A stretch of 64,000 bases of DNA, taken from contig NZ_JAPMLP010000008.1 in NCBI RefSeq assembly GCF_026410285.1, forward strand, positions 1-64,000, written 5' to 3'. The notes beneath the pieces are model-generated. The model saw only the letters and a program-made list of their open reading frames with translations. It made no database searches and was not told where the DNA came from. Position numbers and translations under genes: made by a program. Position 1 is the first letter of the stretch; every line of letters begins with the position of its first letter. Positions 18,977 through 27,836 of this stretch are shown one piece after another. This stretch comes from Sulfitobacter sp. F26169L (lineage in GTDB: Bacteria; Pseudomonadota; Alphaproteobacteria; Rhodobacterales; Rhodobacteraceae).

Positions 18977-19888
18977 TTACAATCGAGTGTTTCTCTCATG
19001 AATATCAAAGCGCGGCTGCTGTGCGTGACCCCACTGCCGTGGCGTCTGTCCATACATACGCTTGAACTCGCGGCTAAACTGCGATGGGCTGACATAGCCG
19101 ACATCAATCGCGGCCTCGTTGACCGCCATGCCGCCTGCGATTTTCATTGCCGCACTGTTGAGCCGCATCGACTTCACGAACTGGATCGGTGCCATCGTCG
19201 TGACCTGCTTGAACTGCCGGTGAAAAGCGGCCCTGCTCATGCCAGCGCGGCTTGCCATATCGTCGATCGAGATCGGCATATCCAGATGTGACGACACATG
19301 CGCGATGGACCGTGCAATGGCGTTTCCGGCGCCGAAAGCCTGCCGCGCAAAATCGCCCGCCTCGCCTTTCAGGATGGCATAGTAAACCTCCCGAAACCGC
19401 GCTTCGCCGAGAACTGCCATATCCGTTTGGCTGTCTCCGAGCTGCAAGAGGCGGAGCAGGGCATGGGTAAAGGTGTCATCCCACCTCGCCAGTCTGATCC
19501 CCCGTTCCCGGAGCGCGCCGCCGGTCGGGGCCAGACGGCCTCCGGCAGCCTCAATCTCCATGGCGACCCCAACCATTGCGCGCCGGTCCAAGGATATCAT
19601 GACCCCGTAAAGCGGGTCGTCGCGCGAGGCGGTGGGCGTTCCGGCCTGTACCGGCATCGACATCGGGCAACAGAGATATTGGCTGTTGTCGTAGACGTAT
19701 TTGCGGCCATCCAGGACAACCTCCTTCGTGCCGCTGACAATGGCCATGACACAGGGCTCATAGATGGCGGGGACGCACGGTATCGCTTCGGTGGCACGAA
19801 AGAGGTGTAGGCCCGCGATGCCGGTCTCTGTCAGGCCGTCGCCGAACGTTCGGCGGGCGATGAATTGTTTGATCCGATCCTTGCTCAT
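18977..19888 (-). CDS. AraC-family transcriptional regulator
   Basis: A 303-residue regulator with an N-terminal cupin-like AraC_N domain ('VMAIVSGTKEVVLDGRKYVYD') and a C-terminal double helix-turn-helix ('SIDDMASRAGMSRAAFHRQF' and 'AAIDVGYVSPSQFSREFKR', about 200-290). It belongs to the YqhC-like group that often controls aldehyde or alcohol oxidoreductase genes. It is divergent from the SDR at 20051-21007 and lies next to the decayed quinone oxidoreductase, either of which could be its target. Confidence 0.9.
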   Translation of the reverse strand: MSKDRIKQFIARRTFGDGLTETGIAGLHLFRATEAIPCVPAIYEPCVMAIVSGTKEVVLDGRKYVYDNSQYLCCPMSMPVQAGTPTASRDDPLYGVMISLDRRAMVGVAMEIEAAGGRLAPTGGALRERGIRLARWDDTFTHALLRLLQLGDSQTDMAVLGEARFREVYYAILKGEAGDFARQAFGAGNAIARSIAHVSSHLDMPISIDDMASRAGMSRAAFHRQFKQVTTMAPIQFVKSMRLNSAAMKIAGGMAVNEAAIDVGYVSPSQFSREFKRMYGQTPRQWGHAQQPRFDIHERNTRL

Positions 19889-20050
19889 GCGAGAGATCTA
19901 AGAGCCAAAAAGAAACCTTGGCAACCATATCGAGACGATCAGGCAAGTAATCGCGACAATCTCGTCTGTGTGATTGATCCGGCAGGAGCTATCTACAATT
20001 CGAAGAAGGAAACTCATGTCGCACAGTCGCGTGCCGACACCAAAAGGAAA

Positions 20051-21007
20051 ATGCCAATGCCAGACACTGCTTTCGGACCTAAAGGCTGGACGCCAGATCG
20101 TCTTGGTGACCTAGCGGGCAAAACCTATCTTATTACCGGAGCCAATGCAGGAGCCGGATTTCAAGCGACGCGGACGCTACTGGCCAAGAACGCCACTGTC
20201 GTGATGTTGAACCGCTCAGTTACAAAATCGGAGGCGGCGCGCGCGGAACTGAAAAAGGAATTCGGCGCGAAGGTCGATGTGAGTTTCATCCAGATTGACC
20301 TTTCTTCGCTTTCCAGCGTTCGCGCAGCGGCAGCGGAGGTGTTGAAAACGGTCCCCCGGATCGACGCGCTTCTGTGCAATGCAGCTATCGCTCAGGTGCC
20401 GACCCAGCAACTCACAGTGGACGGACACGAGAGCATGCTCGGGACAAACCACTACGGTCATTTCCTTCTGTGCGGTTTACTATTCGAGTTGATCGATGCG
20501 TCGAAGGGTCGGATCGTGATTGTCTCCAGCCTCGGCTACAACATGGGGATCAGGACCATCCAGTTTGACGACATGAACTGGGACAAGAACTATCACCAGA
20601 ACAAGACTTATAGCCAAAGCAAATTGGCACAGATGATGTTCGCATATGAATTGCAGGATCGGCTGGCGGCGGCAGGCAAAACCGGCGTCGAAGTTTACGC
20701 CTGTCATCCCGGGTCATCAAAGACATCACTCATCTCGACCAGCGGCAATCTGGGTACTCGGATCATGTTCGGGCTCATGTCGCTTTCGCCATTGGTTCAA
20801 TCGGCCGAGAAAGGCTCATGGCCTGAAGTGATGTGTGCTACCGAGGGCGGGTTGGAACAGCGGGCGCTGTATGGCCCCACTGGCCGAATGGAATTCGTCG
20901 GCCCGGTCGGCAAAGGCACGCTGCATGCGCATGCCTGTGACAAGGCGGCTATGGCCAAACTGTGGGACGTGTCCGAATATGCAACCGAATTCCGCTGGAG
21001 TATCTGA
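20051..21007 (+). CDS. Short-chain dehydrogenase (retinol dehydrogenase/protochlorophyllide reductase-like)
   Basis: A 318-residue SDR. It has the cofactor motif TGANAGAG, 'LLCNAA' near residue 110 and the catalytic Tyr-x3-Lys in 'YSQSKLAQ'. The long C-terminal region is typical of the light-dependent POR/retinol dehydrogenase-like subgroup, whose substrates are mostly unknown. ATG 20051 follows AAAAGGAA; a second ATG two codons later is also possible. The open frame reaches back to 19865 but overlaps the AraC gene. Divergent placement suggests AraC control. Confidence 0.85.
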   Translation: MPMPDTAFGPKGWTPDRLGDLAGKTYLITGANAGAGFQATRTLLAKNATVVMLNRSVTKSEAARAELKKEFGAKVDVSFIQIDLSSLSSVRAAAAEVLKTVPRIDALLCNAAIAQVPTQQLTVDGHESMLGTNHYGHFLLCGLLFELIDASKGRIVIVSSLGYNMGIRTIQFDDMNWDKNYHQNKTYSQSKLAQMMFAYELQDRLAAAGKTGVEVYACHPGSSKTSLISTSGNLGTRIMFGLMSLSPLVQSAEKGSWPEVMCATEGGLEQRALYGPTGRMEFVGPVGKGTLHAHACDKAAMAKLWDVSEYATEFRWSI

Positions 21008-21017
21008 GCCTTGGATG

Positions 21018-21047
21018 TGGGCGGCGCTAACATCGGTGCGCCGCCCG
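21018..21047. terminator. Bidirectional stem-loop between convergent genes
   Basis: A perfect 9-bp GC stem (GGGCGGCGC at 21019-21027 with 21038-21046) and 10-nt loop lie between two genes ending toward each other. No long T-run follows, so termination efficiency is uncertain. Confidence 0.55.
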
Positions 21048-21054
21048 CCATAAT

Positions 21055-22068
21055 TTAGAACCCTTCAAGCACCAGTTTCCCCTTGGCCTTGTTGCTTTCG
21101 AGGGTCGCATGGGCGCGTTTCAGTGTCGCCGCGTCGATCTTGCCCAGAACCTCGGTTGCGGTTGATTTGATTTTGCCCGCATCCAACAGATCAGCCACTT
21201 CGTTGAGGATGTCATGCTGGCGCGTGATGTCGGCTGTTTCGAACAAGGACCGCGTAAACATCAATTCCCAATGCGTCGATATAGCCTTGGTTTTGAGCGG
21301 CATAATATTGAGCGTTTCAGGATCATCAATTAGGCCGAACCGGCCCTGTGGCGCGATGAACTCGGCGATTTGTTCGATGTATTCATGGGTGTGCGTCGTT
21401 GAGAAGACATATCCGGGCTGGCCGGTCCCCAAGGCTTCGATCTGGGGTGCCAGCGGTTCGGTATGATTGATCACATAATGTGCGCCAAGATCTTTGACCC
21501 AACCCTGCGTTTCAGGGCGCGACGCGGTAGCGATTACGGTCATATCAGTCTTTGCGCGCAAAAGCTGGATTGCAATGGAGCCGACCCCGCCAGAGCCGCC
21601 AATGATCACGACGGCATTCGCTGCACCGGGAACAGCGTCGCCCACGCGCAAACGGTCAAAGAGCATTTCATAGGCGGTCAATGCGGTAAGTGGCAGTGAT
21701 GCTGCGTCAGCGGCGGTGACGGATCTGTGCCTGTTACCTACAATCCGCTCGTCCACCAGATGATATTCCGCGTTTGTACCCGAACGGTCGATTGCGCCCG
21801 CGTACCAAACCTTATCGCCGGATTTAAACATGGTCGCGTCCTTTCCGGTTGCGACAACTTCGCCGACCGCGTCCCAGCCCAGAATGACGGGCGTGTCGCC
21901 TTCAGGTGGGCGGCTTTGGCGTATTTTGTAATCAACTGGGTTTACCGACACGGCTTGAATCCGGACCAAAAGATCGCGGCCTGTTGCGGTCGGCTTGTCA
22001 ATTTCCAGATCAATCAAAGAGTCCGGGCGATCAAGCGCGCCCGCAGTTTTGTATCCAACGGCTTTCAT
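21055..22068 (-). CDS. Zinc-type alcohol dehydrogenase-like (MDR family) oxidoreductase
   Basis: A 337-residue medium-chain reductase/dehydrogenase. A GroES-like N-terminal half ('LLVRIQAVSVNPVDYKIRQ') precedes a Rossmann fold with 'IIGGSGGVGSIAIQLL' near residue 155. The cysteine/histidine zinc ligands of true alcohol dehydrogenases are absent, so an NADPH-dependent quinone or enal reductase is more likely. It is 23 nt downstream of the SDR at 22092 and probably in the same transcript. Confidence 0.85.
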   Translation of the reverse strand: MKAVGYKTAGALDRPDSLIDLEIDKPTATGRDLLVRIQAVSVNPVDYKIRQSRPPEGDTPVILGWDAVGEVVATGKDATMFKSGDKVWYAGAIDRSGTNAEYHLVDERIVGNRHRSVTAADAASLPLTALTAYEMLFDRLRVGDAVPGAANAVVIIGGSGGVGSIAIQLLRAKTDMTVIATASRPETQGWVKDLGAHYVINHTEPLAPQIEALGTGQPGYVFSTTHTHEYIEQIAEFIAPQGRFGLIDDPETLNIMPLKTKAISTHWELMFTRSLFETADITRQHDILNEVADLLDAGKIKSTATEVLGKIDAATLKRAHATLESNKAKGKLVLEGF

Positions 22069-22091
22069 AGTATTGAAACCTTTAATGAGGG

Positions 22092-22886
22092 TTAGGTTGT
22101 TTGAAGATTTGAGATTGTGGCCTTGATGGCCTGAACCACGGCGCTGACTTTGCCAGTAACCAGTGCGTCGGCGTGGGGTTGGCCAAAGGCCTTGGCATCG
22201 TTGTCGAAGTAGCGGCCCGACACATCAGCGAAGTCGGGATCAAGTGCTGCGCGGTAGAGAATTTCGGCGCCAATTCTTAGATCGTTGCCGGCAACGCCAA
22301 AGCCTTCCTTGACCATCTTGCTGGCCAGCAGTGATCCGGGATTGAGCGCCAAGACGCTAGGCCCGTCCGGAAGCTGCGCAGCGAGATCGCGCGACCACAT
22401 AGTGATCGCCAGTTTGCTTTGGGCATAGGCGTTCATGTCGTCCAGCGGGTGCCCGCCTCGGAGTGCAGCGATATCCACGGGCGCCTGTGCTGCCGAGGAT
22501 AAATTAATGATGCGCCCACCGGTCGGGATCAGGTCTAGGAGGCCGACCGTCAGCATGTAGGGTCCAATCGTGTTTACCATGAACCGCAAATCCAGCCCTT
22601 CGGGTGTGATGGTTTGAGGCGATTTTAGGACGCCAGCGTTGTTGATCAAAACATCAATCTGCGTGTGATCCTGTTTGATCTCGTCAATCAGGCCCACGAC
22701 ATCCGCGCTGAGCGACATGTCGGCCAGATAAGGCTGTGTCTTGCCGCCTATGGCCGCGCACGCTGCATCGAGCTTGTTCCGGCTACGGCCGTGGACCAGT
22801 ACAGTATGGCCGTCTCGCACCAGCATTTTCGCAGTTTCAAAGCCAATTCCGTCGGTGGCACCAGTAATCAGAATAGTTTTGGGCAT
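22092..22886 (-). CDS. Short-chain dehydrogenase
   Basis: A 264-residue classical SDR with TGATDGIG at the N-terminus, 'LINNAG' near 85, and catalytic Tyr-x3-Lys in 'YAQSKLA'. The substrate cannot be deduced. It overlaps the luciferase-like gene by 19 nt and precedes the MDR enzyme, so the three form one operon that is divergent from the LysR gene. Confidence 0.88.
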   Translation of the reverse strand: MPKTILITGATDGIGFETAKMLVRDGHTVLVHGRSRNKLDAACAAIGGKTQPYLADMSLSADVVGLIDEIKQDHTQIDVLINNAGVLKSPQTITPEGLDLRFMVNTIGPYMLTVGLLDLIPTGGRIINLSSAAQAPVDIAALRGGHPLDDMNAYAQSKLAITMWSRDLAAQLPDGPSVLALNPGSLLASKMVKEGFGVAGNDLRIGAEILYRAALDPDFADVSGRYFDNDAKAFGQPHADALVTGKVSAVVQAIKATISNLQTT

Positions 22887-23848
22887 TGTCGTATCCTTTT
22901 GATTGGACGCGCGGGTAGAATTTTTTCCGCCTGACGTTTCATCGTTGTTTCCGTATCGCAGGAGTTGAGCTGCAGGTTTAGCGAAACATGGTTAACGCCC
23001 GCCTCCTGCAAAACCTCCAAATAGCGGCGCAGGTGGGTCACGCCTGATTGGAACCTCAGGTGAATCGGGCGCGGTGCTGCATCCGGCTCTCTAACAAGAT
23101 CAACGTTAAGCGATTGCATCACCGGCTTGTCCGATCCGCCTTCAACAGCAACGCGGGCGCGGAAATCGGCGATTGCCTTTGCTTTGACATTGGCGTTGCG
23201 GGGGCATGTGATCCAGCCGACGCTGTTGTGCGCGGCCCAATCAGGACGTCGGCGGCGACCACCGGTCACCGAGAGCGGCAGCTTACGGCCCATTGATTTT
23301 TGCCATATGTCCATCGCGCCACGAGACATTCCTTGCGCAGTTTTAAAGGCGGGATAGTCAGGGGCCATCGACCGGATATAGTCAAAACTGTCGCGAAACC
23401 GATCACCACAACCCCCAAGCGACTTGTTCGTGGCCGGGTATTCTTCGGGGCGAACCCCAGACGCGACGCCTAGCAGTAAACATCCCCCCGCCAGAACTTC
23501 CACGCTTGCCGCGGCCTTCGTCACGTGCGCGGGATGGCGCAATGGAAGAGTGATACTGGCAACGCCAGGGGCGATGCGACTGGTCTGGCTTGCCAGCACT
23601 CCAAGGTACGTAAAGTGGTCGAACATCTGCCCTGCATCGCCAAATAATGGCACATTGAAAGGCATGTCGCACAGCCACACTGCGGAAAAGCCGAGGGCCT
23701 CCGCCATCTGGACCCGCTCAAAGTGGCACATCATTGTCGGCACGGGCCCCGTGACGTAGCTTTCAAGCGGCGCAACCAGACCAAGGCTCAGCTGGTCGGG
23801 TTGGAGTGCCGTGTTAGAGGTTGTGTTGATCATGGCAAATTGGGTCAT
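22868..23848 (-). CDS. Luciferase-like monooxygenase (LLM family)
   Basis: A 326-residue TIM-barrel flavin-dependent oxidoreductase of the bacterial luciferase-like family. Recognisable parts are 'QMAEALGFSAVWLCDMPFN' near the N-terminus, the 'LASQTSRIAPGVASITLPLRHPAHVTKAAASVE' region, and a C-terminal segment on segregation of substrate 'YLEVLQEAGVNHVSLNL'. These enzymes use FMNH2 or F420-type cofactors. The first few codons are uncertain because internal ATGs exist. It heads the LLM-SDR-MDR operon. Confidence 0.83.
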   Translation of the reverse strand: MTQFAMINTTSNTALQPDQLSLGLVAPLESYVTGPVPTMMCHFERVQMAEALGFSAVWLCDMPFNVPLFGDAGQMFDHFTYLGVLASQTSRIAPGVASITLPLRHPAHVTKAAASVEVLAGGCLLLGVASGVRPEEYPATNKSLGGCGDRFRDSFDYIRSMAPDYPAFKTAQGMSRGAMDIWQKSMGRKLPLSVTGGRRRRPDWAAHNSVGWITCPRNANVKAKAIADFRARVAVEGGSDKPVMQSLNVDLVREPDAAPRPIHLRFQSGVTHLRRYLEVLQEAGVNHVSLNLQLNSCDTETTMKRQAEKILPARPIKRIRQCPKLF

Positions 23849-23970
23849 CTCAAGCTCTTAGCAAATCACGAGCGGCAATCAGCCTGCTTCAGTCCCTCTT
23901 TATATTATTTTGAAATTCAGGATAAGGTTGTATAATTGGATTTCATAATTCCGAATTTGGATATAATTTC

Positions 23971-24876
23971 ATGGATACCGAAAGTGTTAGACTCTTTGTG
24001 CTGTCTGCCGGAAAGCTAAACATCAGTGCGGCAGGCAGAGAGTTGGGCATGGCTCCGGCAGTAGCAAGCGCGCGGCTGGCAAAACTTGAAAAAACACTTG
24101 GCGCAGATTTGTTGCGGCGCTCGACGCGCAAAGTGTCCCTTTCGATTGAAGGCGCCGATTTCCTGCCGTTCGCAAAAGAAATAGTCGCTCAGGAAGACGC
24201 GGCTTTGGCGGCCTTGGGCATGGTGAAACCGTCCGTCAGCGGCACTATGCGCTTTGCCGCACCCAGCACGTTTGCACAACACTACATTGCACCCGTCTTG
24301 CCCAAGTTTCTGGCGCAGTATCCCGAGATCACCTTGGACCTACGGCTATCGGACACACAATTCGATTTGATCGAGGGAAGCTTCGATCTGGCTCTCCGCA
24401 ATGTGGAAATGTCCGATAGCAGCCTTAAGGGGCGCAAGCTGGCGGATGACGTCCGCGTGCTGTGCGCGTCGCCTGCATATCTTGCGGAACACGGGCTGCC
24501 TGACAAACCGGCCGAGCTGGTAGAACACCGCCTGATGTCGTTCAAGGATTTCTCGACCAAAGGCCTTGTGACCGCGACAGGGCAAAAGGCGCAATTCGAG
24601 CCAAAGATCGCAGCAGCGCGATTATTATGTGACGACGGTCAAAGCCAGAAGATCGCGACGATAGCTGGCGCGGGGATCTCCATCAATTCGATATGGAGTG
24701 TTTATAATGAACTGGCCGACGGTACGCTCGTTCGGGTTTTGCCGGACTACCGTCTTGATGAGCAAACAGCTCTATGGCTGGTCTATCCGAAGTCAAACGT
24801 GCTCACCGCGAAGGTGCGGGTGTTCATTGATTTTCTGATGGATGAGGTGGGAGGCACGCTCCCGCAACTTGACTGA
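23971..24876 (+). CDS. LysR-family transcriptional regulator
   Basis: A 301-residue LysR protein with an N-terminal winged helix ('NISAAGRELGMAPAVASARLAKLE', about 17-40) and a periplasmic-binding-like effector domain. It is divergent from the LLM-SDR-MDR operon across a 122-nt AT-rich intergenic region, the normal arrangement for LysR control of the neighbouring operon. Confidence 0.9.
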   Translation: MDTESVRLFVLSAGKLNISAAGRELGMAPAVASARLAKLEKTLGADLLRRSTRKVSLSIEGADFLPFAKEIVAQEDAALAALGMVKPSVSGTMRFAAPSTFAQHYIAPVLPKFLAQYPEITLDLRLSDTQFDLIEGSFDLALRNVEMSDSSLKGRKLADDVRVLCASPAYLAEHGLPDKPAELVEHRLMSFKDFSTKGLVTATGQKAQFEPKIAAARLLCDDGQSQKIATIAGAGISINSIWSVYNELADGTLVRVLPDYRLDEQTALWLVYPKSNVLTAKVRVFIDFLMDEVGGTLPQLD

Positions 24877-25164
24877 CAGGGTTTTCATGCTCGAACAGCC
24901 AGCGGCTAGAACATGTCGTTCTGGTTCTTGCGGTTTTCCGGCAGGACGGCGTACTGTTGGAAGTAGCCGGGGTTATTTACAGTGTTAGCATCGGGATCGA
25001 CGATGATTGCAGCTACTGCCGCGGATACGAGTTCCGGTGCAGTTTTCTTGGTGATACTGTCAATTATTGTGCATTGATGACTCGTCAGGTGCCAAATCCG
25101 CACAGGTCCCAGTTACGCAATATTCAGGGACCAATCATAGTTAACGTAATCACATTGACCAAAG
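24877..25164. other. Gene-poor segment with an unrecognised minus-strand fragment
   Basis: A minus-strand frame (24906-25103, 65 codons) ends in a hydrophilic tail and contains a plausible protein-like segment (AAVAAIIVDPDANTVNNPG). No family was recognised. It lies back to back with the decayed HxlR gene, so it may be the remnant of the HxlR target. Confidence 0.3.
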
Positions 25165-25415
25165 AGGATGTCGACACCTGTGTTGTCCGGCAGGTTCTCA
25201 TCTTGCTATCGCAGGAAGATGGCATCTTGCGCTGGTGAACTTGCACGCACAATCGGTGAGATCACGCAGCAGGTTTTGACGGAGAATCTGCAAAGTGCGG
25301 GACGTGACGGATAATCTGGAGCACGGTCCGCCCGTCGCGGTTCGATATACCCTGACGGGAATGGGCAATGAACTTGAGGGGCTATCGGTATGGGCGGCTG
25401 GCAGTGACAGTGATG
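25165..25415 (+). pseudogene. Decayed HxlR-family regulator
   Basis: Plus-strand pieces match the HxlR winged-helix family in order: a 'CVVRQVLILLSQ'-like start, 'ARTIGEITQQVLTENLQ' (compare the family's ISQKMLTQTLR helix), a stop codon, then 'HGPPVAVRYTLTGMGNEL' in another frame. The last piece corresponds to the wing and the conserved PPRVEYSLT segment. Frameshifts and at least one stop interrupt it. Sequence from 25416 to 25622 has no gene. Confidence 0.65.
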
Positions 25416-25622
25416 TTGAACGATCACGCGCAATGTTTGAGGGTTCTCAATAATCCGATCAAAAAGAGGCAACGTTTAATTAAGGCGCAGCTAATGCTTA
25501 CGAAAAAATCCGTCGCAATTGAAGCAGAGCTTATCTGGCCACACGGCGGATTTTATCAAACCTGCAATTTCGATACTTTTGTCGAAATCCCAGACTTTGT
25601 AAGTCTCCTCAAAGACCCACGT

Positions 25623-26312
25623 TCATCCAAGCGCGTAACCGGCGCCGCGAACCGTTCTTATCGGATCACTACTGCCATAGCTTACCAATACCTTACGCAA
25701 TCTTGCGACATGAACATCGACAGTACGCATATCTACAAAAACGTCGCGCCCCCACACCAGGTCAAGCAATTGATCACGGCTGAAAACGCGACCCGGCCTT
25801 TCCATCAATCTACTTAACAATTTAAATTCAGTGGGGCCCAATTTCAGCTCATGCGAATTGCGGCTGACACGGTGGTTTACAGGATCCAGGATTATATCTT
25901 CAAATTCAAGCGCGCGTCCTGCTGCAACCGGTCGGGATCGACGCAATTGAGAACGTACGCGCGCCATCAATTCACTAATAGAATAGGGCTTGATGACGTA
26001 ATCATCCGCACCGGTGTCCAGACCGCGCACTTTATCGACATCTTCGGATCGCGCGGACAGCATGATTACCGGAATATGACGGGTGTCGTCGCGTGTCTTG
26101 ATTTGGCGACACACTTCAATACCACTCATCAAGGGCATCATCCAATCAAGGACCACCAGATCGGGCAAAGCTTCCTCTATCATCAAAAGGGCATCTTCGC
26201 CATTTTCGGCACAACGTACGTTGAACCCCTCAGCCTCAAGGTTGTAACTTAAAACCTCGCGTTGCGCTCGCTCGTCTTCAACCAATAGAATTTGCGCCTG
26301 CAGCGTTCTCAC
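25623..26312 (-). CDS. phoB: Phosphate regulon response regulator PhoB
   Basis: A 229-residue OmpR-family regulator. The receiver domain has the phospho-acceptor Asp56 in 'LVVLDWMMP', with 'MLSARSED' and 'DDYVIKPYS' carrying the conserved Thr/Ser and Lys positions. The C-terminal winged helix (about 130-228) binds Pho boxes. It begins with GTG, 3 nt after phoU, and is the last gene of the pst-pho operon. It is phosphorylated by PhoR under phosphate starvation. Confidence 0.95.
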   Translation of the reverse strand: MRTLQAQILLVEDERAQREVLSYNLEAEGFNVRCAENGEDALLMIEEALPDLVVLDWMMPLMSGIEVCRQIKTRDDTRHIPVIMLSARSEDVDKVRGLDTGADDYVIKPYSISELMARVRSQLRRSRPVAAGRALEFEDIILDPVNHRVSRNSHELKLGPTEFKLLSRLMERPGRVFSRDQLLDLVWGRDVFVDMRTVDVHVARLRKVLVSYGSSDPIRTVRGAGYALG

Positions 26313-26315
26313 CGA

Positions 26316-27023
26316 TCAGATCCCCTTGCTCGTTGAGGTATCGTCAGCTTTTTGTCGTGCGTCATCTGGTTTCGTCCCCGTCGCTAAATATACGACTTGT
26401 TCTGCGATTGAAGTGACATGATCCCCCATCCGCTCTGTGTTCTTGGAGATAAAGTGAAGGTGTAAACAAGCAGTTATGTTGCGCGGGTTTTCCATCATGA
26501 AGGTCAGCAACTCTCGAAATAAAGCATTGTACATCTGGTCAACATCGACATCACGGGCGATGACATCGGCAGCCAGCGCCGCATCACGGTGAATGTAGGC
26601 ATCTAGCGCGTCTTTCAACATTCCCTCAACGGCGCGCGTCATCCGGCGAAGCGTCCCGACGCTATCGTTGATCGGAGCGATTTGTGCGAGCACTTCCGTG
26701 CGTTTGGCCATGTTCTTGGCATAGTCACCGATGCGTTCAAGGTTTCCGCTTATCTTGATCACACTGAGTATCAGGCGAAGATCAATGGCGGTCGGGGCGC
26801 GTAACGCAATGATCCGTGCCGCGCGCTCGGTGATCGTCTCTTCAAGTTGGTCAATTACAGCATCCCCAATACGAACCTGCTGAGCAAGATCCTCATCGCG
26901 TGTTTCGAGCGCTTTCATTCCGAGGCGAATAGCGTCTTCAACAAGGCCGCCCATTTTCATGATTTCAGCTTGAACACCGTCCAGATCAGTGTCGAAAGCA
27001 GAATAAATGTGTTCTTTTGTCAT
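26316..27023 (-). CDS. phoU: Phosphate signalling protein PhoU
   Basis: A 235-residue all-helical protein made of two PhoU three-helix repeats, with metal-contact segments such as 'RIGDYAKNMAKR' and 'NTERMGDHVTSIAEQ'. It connects the Pst transporter with PhoR and dampens PhoB signalling when phosphate is plentiful. It lies 3 nt downstream of pstB. Confidence 0.95.
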   Translation of the reverse strand: MTKEHIYSAFDTDLDGVQAEIMKMGGLVEDAIRLGMKALETRDEDLAQQVRIGDAVIDQLEETITERAARIIALRAPTAIDLRLILSVIKISGNLERIGDYAKNMAKRTEVLAQIAPINDSVGTLRRMTRAVEGMLKDALDAYIHRDAALAADVIARDVDVDQMYNALFRELLTFMMENPRNITACLHLHFISKNTERMGDHVTSIAEQVVYLATGTKPDDARQKADDTSTSKGI

Positions 27024-27026
27024 GGG

Positions 27027-27824
27027 TTATCCGATCCTGCCGGTGATATAACTTTCAGTTCTCGGGTCAACCGGCGCTGTGAATATCTGGTCGGTGTCCC
27101 CGTACTCTACCAGACTTCCGAGATGAAAAAACGCTGTTTTCTGGCTGACTCGCGCGGCCTGTTGCATCGAGTGGGTGACGATAACAACGCAATAATTCTG
27201 GCGCAGATCATCAATCAATTCCTCGATTTGTGCGGTTGCGATTGGATCAAGCGCAGAGCAAGGTTCGTCCATCAACAACACTTCGGGTGATGTTGCGATG
27301 GCGCGCGCGATGCACAGACGTTGCTGCTGCCCCCCCGATAGCCCTGTTCCTGCGTTTTCCAGTCGGTCTTTGACTTCATTCCACAATGCGGCTTTGCGCA
27401 AGGCGTTTTCGACTATGTCAGCCATCTCACTCTTGTTACGGGCAAGCCCATGAATTTTCGGACCATACGCGACATTGTCAAATATCGACTTTGGAAACGG
27501 ATTAGGTTTCTGGAACACCATGCCGACCTTGGCCCGCAACTGCACAGGATCGACGTTACGGTCATAGATATTTTCGCCGTCCAGGCGAATATCTCCTGTG
27601 ACACTGCAAATATCGATGGTGTCGTTCATTCGGTTCAAGCAGCGTAGAAAAGTGGATTTGCCACAACCGGATGGCCCGATAAATGCCGTGACTGTGTTCG
27701 GGGCGATTTCGACCGATACGTCCTTAATTGCGATCGTTTCGCCGTAGGAAACTTTTACGTTCTTGGCCGAAATTTTTTGTCGCGTCGTGGTTTGGGTGCT
27801 TTCGATCACTTGAATGTCTTTCAT
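27027..27824 (-). CDS. pstB: Phosphate ABC transporter ATPase PstB
   Basis: A 265-residue ATPase. Walker A is GPSGCGKST, '[15 protein letters not shown]' is the ABC signature and Walker B is '[12 protein letters not shown]'. The switch His is in '[12 protein letters not shown]', typical of PstB. It supplies energy to PstCA for phosphate import. The gap to pstA is 12 nt. Confidence 0.96.
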   Translation of the reverse strand: MKDIQVIESTQTTTRQKISAKNVKVSYGETIAIKDVSVEIAPNTVTAFIGPSGCGKSTFLRCLNRMNDTIDICSVTGDIRLDGENIYDRNVDPVQLRAKVGMVFQKPNPFPKSIFDNVAYGPKIHGLARNKSEMADIVENALRKAALWNEVKDRLENAGTGLSGGQQQRLCIARAIATSPEVLLMDEPCSALDPIATAQIEELIDDLRQNYCVVIVTHSMQQAARVSQKTAFFHLGSLVEYGDTDQIFTAPVDPRTESYITGRIG

Positions 27825-27836
27825 TTGTTTTTCTCC

